64,000 bases of DNA, from the NCBI RefSeq assembly GCF_016107705.1, contig NZ_JAEHGC010000003.1, positions 1 through 64,000 on the forward strand. Direction: 5' to 3'. The DNA comes from Neobacillus cucumis. Its GTDB lineage: Bacteria; Bacillota; Bacilli; Bacillales_B; DSM-18226. Positions 57,973 to 64,000 of the stretch are shown piece by piece. The notes below the pieces were generated by a model. It was given only the letters and a program-made list of their open reading frames with translations. It was not told the DNA's origin and did no database searches. The first letter of the stretch is position 1. The number at the start of each line of letters is the position of its first letter. The position numbers and the translations under genes are program-made.

Positions 57973-59211
57973 TTAAGCCAATACAGATTTTGGTTTTTCT
58001 AGTTTACCTTCCACTTTTTTCCCTTTAAAAAATAAAGATCCAACTTCCGATCTTCGTGCAACGGCCTCAGCTGAACAGGAGGCCTTTACCAACATCATCG
58101 TTGCCTCATCCCCAATTTTCGGCCAAACACGTTCGCCTTTTCCGTTTAATGGAGTTATCCCTCCAGTTGCATATTTCAAGGAAGATGATAATGAATACTC
58201 TTCAATCATTCGGAATCTTTCTGCGAGGATACTAATTTTTTGAATAGTATTCCCTGTTCCAAATGGCGACCAATGATCAGTGATGCTGTCATGTCCAACA
58301 GAAACCTTGATACCTAATTTATCTAGAGTTGGAATCGGAATCGTCGGGCGATTCACTGGAACTGTTGTTGTTACATCAATATTCTGCTCTTTCAACATTG
58401 CAGCCGTTTCTTCAAGTGCATTTCCTTGTAAATCACCTAAGGCGATACCGTGGCTGATGGTCGCTTTCCCTTTCATTCCTGCTTTCTTCGTATAATGAGC
58501 CATTCTTTCAAAGGTAAACGCGCCTAAACTATTAGGATCATGTAAATGAATATCCACCCCTTTACCTGCTTCTACAGCAATATCAAAAATGGTTTCAAGT
58601 GATTTTTCAATATTCCGGTCTACCGTTGCAGGATCAACTCCGCCAACTAGGGTAGCACCATTTCGCATGGCATCACGAATTAATTGAACAGAATCACTCT
58701 TTAACAATCCATGCTGTGGAAAGGCAACAATTTCATAGGTTAAAACATCTTTATATTTTTCAAGGGCATTGACAGTTGCCTCTAAGTTTTTCAACCCTAT
58801 GACCGGGTCTACATTACAATGAGTTCGGATATGTGTGTGACCATTTTGGAGGAGAAGTTCAATCATTTTCTCTGCCCGTTCCCCGGCAGTTGACAATAAT
58901 TTTGGCAGCAGTTCCTTCTCCTCTTCTAATCTTGTAAAAATCCCTTTCGTTAACGGGGTACAAGCCTTCCAAGGGCCACCGTAATAGGTTTTGTCGATGT
59001 GAATATGCATATCTCTTAATGAGGGTAATAGAAGATTTTCATTGGCATTAACCTGGTTTTCCTCAGGGAGTGGTGCTGAATAGCTGATTTCAGCAATTTT
59101 TCCGTCTTCAATTTTCAAGTGACAAATTTCCGTTTCTGTTCCAGCAATTCGTCCTTCTTCAAAAATAAATCCTTTTTCGAGACGAACATTCTTTAACCAA
59201 TAAGATTTCAT
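57973..59211 (-). CDS. CodA-like metal-dependent amidohydrolase, copy 1
   Basis: Paralogue of the following gene, about 412 residues. HIHIDK (first HxH), VDIHLHDPN, ATISHGIALGD and VSVGHDSITDHWSPFGTG give a full set of metal ligands. N- and C-terminal strands form the usual small beta domain of amidohydrolases. Start at ATG 59211, seven bases behind AGGAGG; the ATG at 59217 is too near to the site. It follows the binding-protein gene after a hairpin, so the substrate is probably imported by the adjacent ABC system. Likely reactions are deamination or ring opening of a cyclic amide or amidine. Confidence 0.82.
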   Translation of the reverse strand: MKSYWLKNVRLEKGFIFEEGRIAGTETEICHLKIEDGKIAEISYSAPLPEENQVNANENLLLPSLRDMHIHIDKTYYGGPWKACTPLTKGIFTRLEEEKELLPKLLSTAGERAEKMIELLLQNGHTHIRTHCNVDPVIGLKNLEATVNALEKYKDVLTYEIVAFPQHGLLKSDSVQLIRDAMRNGATLVGGVDPATVDRNIEKSLETIFDIAVEAGKGVDIHLHDPNSLGAFTFERMAHYTKKAGMKGKATISHGIALGDLQGNALEETAAMLKEQNIDVTTTVPVNRPTIPIPTLDKLGIKVSVGHDSITDHWSPFGTGNTIQKISILAERFRMIEEYSLSSSLKYATGGITPLNGKGERVWPKIGDEATMMLVKASCSAEAVARRSEVGSLFFKGKKVEGKLEKPKSVLA

Positions 59212-59255
59212 TTCCATTCCTCCTAATTTTATATCTTTCTCTTAAAATACTAATA

Positions 59256-59284
59256 GAGGCACTTATCAATAAGGTAAGTGCCTC
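59256..59284 (-). promoter_or_regulatory. Hairpin between binding-protein and amidohydrolase genes
   Basis: Ten-base arms GAGGCACTTA/TAAGTGCCTC (59256-59265 with 59275-59284) behind the binding-protein gene, without a full T run. It would act as a partial terminator or mRNA stabiliser, giving more binding protein than enzyme. Confidence 0.6.
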
Positions 59285-59293
59285 AGATGATGA

Positions 59294-60871
59294 TTACTTC
59301 ACGGTCACATCATTAATCATTAAATAGCTTGCTGGATTCATCCAGAAACCATTGATATTTTTGCTATAAGCGGCAATGTGCTCATAGTTGCGGATTGGTA
59401 CATAGACAGCGTCATCCAATTCTATTTTCATAACTTTCTCGTAAAGAGCCTTCCGTTTTGTTTCATTCATTTCTTGGCGCGCTGCTACGATAAGCTTGTC
59501 TGCTTCTGGATTGCTATAATAAAAAGTATTTCCGGCAGGGCCTTGTGATGAAGAATGGAATAGATTGTACTGATTATAGTCTCCATCGCCGGTAGCATTT
59601 CCCCAGCCGCCAATCGCCATATCAAACGTACCTTTTTCTATTACGTCAATATAAGCACCATATTCCATAACCTGAATTTTTACATCAACCCCAATTCCTT
59701 TTAACTGGGATTGAATGACCTCTGCCATATTAATACGCTCTTTACGGTCACTTGTTAGCAAGGTTAACTTTAACCCTTTTTCATATCCAGCTTCCTTCAA
59801 TAATTTTTTCGCTTCATTAATATCATAATCATATGGCTTTACATTCTTACTATACCCGAACACTTTTGGGCTCATTGCGGAGTTGGCAAGGGTTCCAACA
59901 TTGTTGTAAACCCCTTTAATGATCGCTTCTCTCTCAATCGCATGACTGATCGCCTTACGAACCTTGACATTGTCTAGCGGTTTTTTCTTTACATTAAAAC
60001 CAAGATATTCGACTGCAAGTCCATCTGTACGATACAAGCCCATCGTATTAGACGCTTCGATTCGTTCAATCTCCGTAACAGGAACTTGGTCATTAATTTG
60101 TGCCTCACCTGTCTCAATCATTGCTAAACGTGTTGAATCTTCAGGAACAACCTTAAAGACTACACGATCAATCTTTGGTTTTGTACCCCAGTATTTATCA
60201 TTTTTCTTTAGAGATATTTCCTGACCGGATTTCCAGTCTTCAAAAACAAATGGACCTGTACCCACTGGGTGTTCTGACAGCTTTTCCGGATTTTCTTTTA
60301 TCGCTTTCGGACTGATAATACTTCCTTCACTACTTGCAAGAATGGACAATAATGGTGCATATGGATACTTAAGCACTAACTGAACGGTATAATCATCTAC
60401 AATCTTTACTTCTTTAATCATTTCGAATTTTGCACGGGAAGGCGATCCAACCTTTGGATCCAGCAATCGATCAAAAGTTGCCTTTACTGCCTCCGCATTA
60501 AATGGTGTACCATCATGAAAGTTTACGCCTTTTCTCAGCTTGAATTCCCACGTCTTATCATTTATAACTTTCCAAGATTCCGCCAGTAATGGCTGAATGT
60601 TCATGTCCTTATCGGGTACAACCAATGTTTCATACACCTTTTGATAGATAACATTATTTGATGGGATATCGGTAATAAACTGCGGATCCAGCTTTGTCGC
60701 ATCGGAAAGACGAACAATGGTTAAAGTCCCTCCTTCTTTTGCTGCCTCAGATTTACTGCCGGGTTTGTTTTCTGTGTTTGATTTTGTTGAACATGCCTGT
60801 GTAAACAATAGGACTAATCCTATTAAAACGAATAACATACCGTTTTTGAAGATTGATTTTTTCTTCTTCAT
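59294..60871 (-). CDS. ABC transporter substrate-binding lipoprotein, peptide/nickel (SBP_bac_5) family
   Basis: Lipoprotein of about 525 residues. Signal peptide MKKKKSIFKNGMLFVLIG to lipobox FTQAC. The mature protein shows the family 5 hallmarks GGTLTIVRLSDATKLDPQF, WEFKLRKGVNFHDGTPFNAEAVKATFDRL and AISHAIEREAIIKGVYN. Start at ATG 60871 behind GGGGAGAAGG; the frame extends to 60913. It is divergent from permease and ATPase genes of the same type at 61161 onward. Members bind peptides, nickel, glutathione, opines and other small ligands; the amidohydrolases suggest a small cyclic N-compound. Confidence 0.9.
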   Translation of the reverse strand: MKKKKSIFKNGMLFVLIGLVLLFTQACSTKSNTENKPGSKSEAAKEGGTLTIVRLSDATKLDPQFITDIPSNNVIYQKVYETLVVPDKDMNIQPLLAESWKVINDKTWEFKLRKGVNFHDGTPFNAEAVKATFDRLLDPKVGSPSRAKFEMIKEVKIVDDYTVQLVLKYPYAPLLSILASSEGSIISPKAIKENPEKLSEHPVGTGPFVFEDWKSGQEISLKKNDKYWGTKPKIDRVVFKVVPEDSTRLAMIETGEAQINDQVPVTEIERIEASNTMGLYRTDGLAVEYLGFNVKKKPLDNVKVRKAISHAIEREAIIKGVYNNVGTLANSAMSPKVFGYSKNVKPYDYDINEAKKLLKEAGYEKGLKLTLLTSDRKERINMAEVIQSQLKGIGVDVKIQVMEYGAYIDVIEKGTFDMAIGGWGNATGDGDYNQYNLFHSSSQGPAGNTFYYSNPEADKLIVAARQEMNETKRKALYEKVMKIELDDAVYVPIRNYEHIAAYSKNINGFWMNPASYLMINDVTVK

Positions 60872-60975
60872 TTCCTTCTCCCCTTTTTGTAAGAATTTGA
60901 ATGTTCCATGCATGTTAACTTTTCTAGCAATCCTTCTTAGCGCTTAATTGAATTATAGAAGAATAATAAATTGAA

Positions 60976-60990
60976 TATTTACAGAATTTT
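60976..60990. promoter_or_regulatory. Weak CodY-like box in the divergent promoter region
   Basis: TATTTACAGAATTTT matches 11 of 15 positions of the CodY consensus, between the divergent transport genes. Low confidence; the surroundings are very AT-rich. Confidence 0.2.
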
Positions 60991-61111
60991 TACATGTTTT
61001 TAAAATATTTTGACAACTGTCTCAAAAAATATTTTACATTCGTTAAAACTTTGATAATTTGAAAATAATTCTTTTGCAAAAAAAGAAGGAGGCAGAGAGA
61101 GGAGGCAATCA

Positions 61112-61171
61112 GTGGTAAAACACATTATTAATATAACAATGAATTTCAGGGGGGAATTTTATGTCAGTTGA
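61112..61171 (+). CDS. Possible 19-codon leader peptide overlapping the permease start
   Basis: GTG at 61112 has AGAGGAGG at good distance and opens 19 codons (MVKHIINITMNFRGEFYVS) that end at a TGA inside the permease gene, ten bases past its ATG. The strong site ahead of so short a frame suggests translational coupling. It may also be chance. Confidence 0.3.
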   Translation: MVKHIINITMNFRGEFYVS

Positions 61172-62063
61172 AGTTAAAACCGGACAAACCGTTAACTTGA
61201 AACAAACCGTTGCCTATCAGAAATCATCCAAATGGAAGGATTCGCTTTCCTTGTTAATGGATAATAAAGCGGCAATGGTCGGAGCATTCATTATTATCTT
61301 CTATATTTTAGTTGCTTTGTTTGCTCCATTACTTGCACCGTTTGATCCATATAAAGTTGATTTACCACATAAGCTTCTACCTCCTTCCGAGCATCACTGG
61401 ATGGGAACAGATGATAAAGGCAGAGATATATTAAGCAGAATTATTTATGGCTCTCGTTTATCAATGGGTGTGGGTTTTGCGGCTGTTCTTTTCGGTGCAT
61501 TCTTTGGAATTATTCTTGGACTTATTGCAGGGTACTATGGCAAGTGGGTGGATACGATTATTATGCGCATCATGGACGTAATGCTTGCATTCCCTGGAAT
61601 CTTACTCGCTCTTGCCATCATTAGTGCCCTCGGACCTAGTTTAATCAATGTTACAATCGCAGTTGGAGTTTTCTCCGTACCTCTATTTGCAAGAATCGTT
61701 CGTGGTTCGACACTTGAAGTCAAACGCTTAGAATATATTGATGCGATTCGTTCCTTAGGAGCAAATGATTTTACCATTATCACCAAACATATTTTCCCGA
61801 ATATTTTGTCGCCAATTATTGTTCAAGGAACTTTAAGGCTTGCCACAGCTATTCTTTCAGCTGCAGGTCTATCTTTCTTAGGACTTGGCGCTCAGCCTCC
61901 TTCACCTGAATGGGGAACAATGCTTAGTAATGGACGGGATTTCATTTTTTCTGCCCCATTTATGGCTCTTTTCCCGGGCCTCGCTATTTCAATTCTAGTA
62001 ATGGGCTTTAATATTTTTGGAGATGGTTTACGAGACGCATTTGATCCACGGATGAAAAAATAA
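61161..62063 (+). CDS. ABC transporter permease, DppC/OppC type
   Basis: Permease of 300 residues with six helices. The OppC-type N-terminal signature MGTDDKGRDILSRIIYGSR lies near residue 79 and the EAA loop DAIRSLGANDFTIITKHIFP near 194. ATG behind CAGGGGGGAATTTT. It precedes the DppB-type permease, the reverse of the usual order (B before C). Confidence 0.92.
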   Translation: MSVEVKTGQTVNLKQTVAYQKSSKWKDSLSLLMDNKAAMVGAFIIIFYILVALFAPLLAPFDPYKVDLPHKLLPPSEHHWMGTDDKGRDILSRIIYGSRLSMGVGFAAVLFGAFFGIILGLIAGYYGKWVDTIIMRIMDVMLAFPGILLALAIISALGPSLINVTIAVGVFSVPLFARIVRGSTLEVKRLEYIDAIRSLGANDFTIITKHIFPNILSPIIVQGTLRLATAILSAAGLSFLGLGAQPPSPEWGTMLSNGRDFIFSAPFMALFPGLAISILVMGFNIFGDGLRDAFDPRMKK

Positions 62064-62093
62064 AAATTCTTTTAAGAGGGGACTGACAAATCC

Positions 62094-63014
62094 ATGCTAA
62101 TGTTTATAATCCGCCGATTATTTCAAACCATACCTGTCATGATCGGAGTAACCCTTGTTGTCTTTTTAATCATGCAGATGGTCCCAGGAGATCCTGCCGT
62201 ATTACTCGCAGGAGAGGGTGCTTCCAAAGCAACCATTGCGGGGATTCGTGAATCACTAGGCTTAAATAGGCCTTTATATATTCAATATTTTGATTACTTG
62301 ATTAATATTTTCCATGGAGACTTTGGTGTTTCATTAAAAAACAGCCGGCCTGTGCTGGATGAAATTTTAGTAAGACTTCCTATTACAATGGAACTTGCTT
62401 TTTATAGTATCGTCATTACAATCATTTTGGGAATGATTTCCGGAATTATTTCTGCTATTAAACAATACACGCTGACAGATGTCAGTGTAATGATTGTTGC
62501 TTTACTTGGAATATCATTACCCAGCTTCTGGTTAGGGTTAATGCTCATGTATTTCTTTTCTGTTAAGCTACAAATCTTGCCCGTTGCTGGCTGGGAAAGC
62601 TGGCAAAATATTATCCTCCCAGCTGTTACACTAGGAGCAGGCGGAGCTGCTATCGTAGCAAGGATGACAAGATCCAGTATGCTTGAGGTTATTCGTCAAG
62701 ATTATGTTAGGACTGCTCGCGCTAAAGGATTACGGGAACAAGTCATTATTTATAAACATGCCTTAAGAAATGCACTGATTCCAGTCATCACCGTTGTAGG
62801 TCTGCAATTTGGTTCATTATTGGGAGGGACAGTCCTGGTAGAATCCATTTTTGCTATAAACGGCCTGGGAAGAATGATTGTTGATGCGATCCGAATGCGA
62901 GATTTACCAATGGTTCAAGGCGGGGTTCTATTTGCCTCCCTGATCTTTGTAATGGTCAATTTATTCGTCGATATTTTCTATCGCTTTTTTAATAAACGGA
63001 TTGAACTAAATTAA
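62094..63014 (+). CDS. ABC transporter permease, DppB/OppB type
   Basis: Permease of 306 residues with six helices: IIRRLFQTIPVMIGVTLVVF at the start, then the family segment MVPGDPA, and the EAA loop RTARAKGLREQVIIYKHALRN near residue 204. ATG 62094 behind AGAGGGGACTG. It lies 30 bases after the DppC-type gene and 16 bases ahead of the ATPase gene. Confidence 0.93.
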   Translation: MLMFIIRRLFQTIPVMIGVTLVVFLIMQMVPGDPAVLLAGEGASKATIAGIRESLGLNRPLYIQYFDYLINIFHGDFGVSLKNSRPVLDEILVRLPITMELAFYSIVITIILGMISGIISAIKQYTLTDVSVMIVALLGISLPSFWLGLMLMYFFSVKLQILPVAGWESWQNIILPAVTLGAGGAAIVARMTRSSMLEVIRQDYVRTARAKGLREQVIIYKHALRNALIPVITVVGLQFGSLLGGTVLVESIFAINGLGRMIVDAIRMRDLPMVQGGVLFASLIFVMVNLFVDIFYRFFNKRIELN

Positions 63015-63030
63015 TAGGTGGTGAATCGAT

Positions 63031-64000
63031 TTGAAAGAAAAAAAGGATGTTATTTTAGAAGTTAAAGGGCTTAAAACTCATTTCCATACAAAACGAGGAA
63101 TAAGTAAAGCTGTGAATGGAATTGACTTTACCCTTCATAAAGGAGAGACATTGGGAATAGTCGGTGAATCTGGATGCGGAAAAAGTATGACCTCCCTTTC
63201 ACTATTAAGACTTATTCCCTCTCCTCCAGGAAAAATTGCCGGTGGCTCTATCCTTTTTAAAGGAAAAGATTTAGTTAATATTTCAGAATCGGAAATGCGT
63301 AAGATTCGTGGCAACGAAATTTCGATGATTTTCCAGGAACCAATGACATCCCTTAATCCGGTCATTAGTGTTGGGGAACAAATAGCTGAAGCAGTCAGGC
63401 TTCATCAAAAAATGGGGAAAAAAGAGGCCTGGAATAAGGCTGTTGAGATGCTTAAATTGGTTGGAATCCCCTCTCCCGAAAAACGCGCAAAACAAGAACC
63501 GTTTCAACTAAGCGGAGGAATGCGTCAGCGGGTCATGATTGCGATGGCGCTTGCCTGTACACCAGAAGTATTAATCGCTGACGAGCCGACAACTGCATTG
63601 GATGTAACCATTCAAGCGCAAATTTTAGAACTAATTAAGGACCTTCAAACCAAACTCGGGATGGGTGTTATTATGATTACACACGATTTGGGGGTTGTCG
63701 CTGAAACCTGTGATACAGTAGCCGTGATGTATGCAGGGAATATTGTCGAGCATGCACCAACGGAAAAGATTTTTTCCAATCCACAACATCCTTATACACA
63801 GGGATTACTGGAATCCTTGCCAAAGATTCATGAAGACCGGGATGAGTTGCAGACCATTGAGGGTACGGTACCAAGCCCATACAATATGCCGGAAGGCTGC
63901 CGTTTTGCATCACGTTGTCCATTCAGGCAGCCTCTTTGTGAAACAAAACTTCCTGATTTGATTGAACTAGAAGACAATGTGAAAGTTCGTTGCTGGAAAT
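63031..64000 (+). CDS. ABC transporter ATPase, DppD/OppD type (partial, runs off the window)
   Basis: The reading frame is open to the right edge, giving 323 codons so far. Start is TTG at 63031 behind AGGTGGTGA. Walker [10 protein letters not shown]-loop [10 protein letters not shown], signature LSGGMRQR, Walker [13 protein letters not shown] and switch His THD are all present. The C-terminal OppD-type extension is reached: PHPYTxG-like [13 protein letters not shown], then the Cys-containing CRFASRCPF and CETKLPDL. Only a few residues should be missing. A second ATPase (DppF type) is expected beyond the window. Confidence 0.93.
   Translation, partial: MKEKKDVILEVKGLKTHFHTKRGISKAVNGIDFTLHKGETLGIVGESGCGKSMTSLSLLRLIPSPPGKIAGGSILFKGKDLVNISESEMRKIRGNEISMIFQEPMTSLNPVISVGEQIAEAVRLHQKMGKKEAWNKAVEMLKLVGIPSPEKRAKQEPFQLSGGMRQRVMIAMALACTPEVLIADEPTTALDVTIQAQILELIKDLQTKLGMGVIMITHDLGVVAETCDTVAVMYAGNIVEHAPTEKIFSNPQHPYTQGLLESLPKIHEDRDELQTIEGTVPSPYNMPEGCRFASRCPFRQPLCETKLPDLIELEDNVKVRCWK

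Noticed and set aside
63135..63922. Minus-strand frames at the right edge
   Set aside because: They are shadows of the DppD-type ATPase gene, which is open on the plus strand to base 64000 with all ABC motifs.

Overview
The window looks like chromosomal DNA of a Bacillaceae species (Bacillus sensu lato; a Neobacillus-like genus is my guess). It is AT-rich, has strong GGAGG-type ribosome binding sites, uses TTG and GTG starts, and carries a T-box leader, a YjcZ-type sporulation peptide, a SleB-type cell wall hydrolase and sigma-54 (SigL) enhancer-binding regulators of Bacillus type. I see no insertion sequence, prophage, CRISPR array or integration site.

Layout. 1-272: promoters and leader of a ribosomal RNA operon that reads leftward out of the window. 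504-4211: MgtC-like protein, tRNA-Ala, an acetate-type symporter pair and a UPF0316 membrane protein. 4310-10105: a betaine-type ABC transporter plus a Rieske oxygenase, read leftward from a near-perfect sigma-54 promoter and faced by a divergent PAS/AAA+ sigma-54 activator; three GAGT-N8-ACTC sites lie between them. 10138-11454: DEAD-box helicase. 11595-29495: an 18-kb leftward carbohydrate cluster. In reading order it holds a YesM/YesN-type two-component system, a CUT1 sugar ABC transporter, a GH63-like glycosidase, a short-chain dehydrogenase, a divergent pair of glycine-decarboxylase-like subunits, a second CUT1 transporter and a GH2 beta-galactosidase. 29668-38581: a 47-residue CxxC protein, a GGDEF-EAL protein, hom-thrB without thrC, a T-box-controlled serA, a HAD hydrolase and a DUF3870 protein.

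38786-50498: a putrescine/GABA catabolic regulon. An APC permease, putrescine aminotransferase, aminobutyraldehyde dehydrogenase, GABA aminotransferase, succinate-semialdehyde dehydrogenase and a glutamate dehydrogenase operon are read from three sigma-54 promoters. Each promoter has TTATGCA/TGCATAA-type elements upstream, and a large PAS/AAA+ activator is encoded in the middle. Together they would turn putrescine into succinate and recycle the glutamate made by the transaminases.

50904-56679: LysM-SleB hydrolase, Dps, a glutaredoxin-thioredoxin reductase fusion with a PerR-like box, a YjcZ peptide, an acetolactate-synthase-like enzyme and a DUF2935 protein. 56730-64000: two tandem CodA-like amidohydrolases and a lipoprotein, divergent from Dpp-type permeases and an ATPase that runs off the right edge.

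The best candidates for something undescribed are the divergent GcvPA/GcvPB-like pair inside the glycosidase cluster and the sigma-54-driven Rieske/ABC module with its own operator. The sigma-54 polyamine regulon is the clearest coherent regulatory system. All functions are inferred from recognisable motifs; no database search was run.
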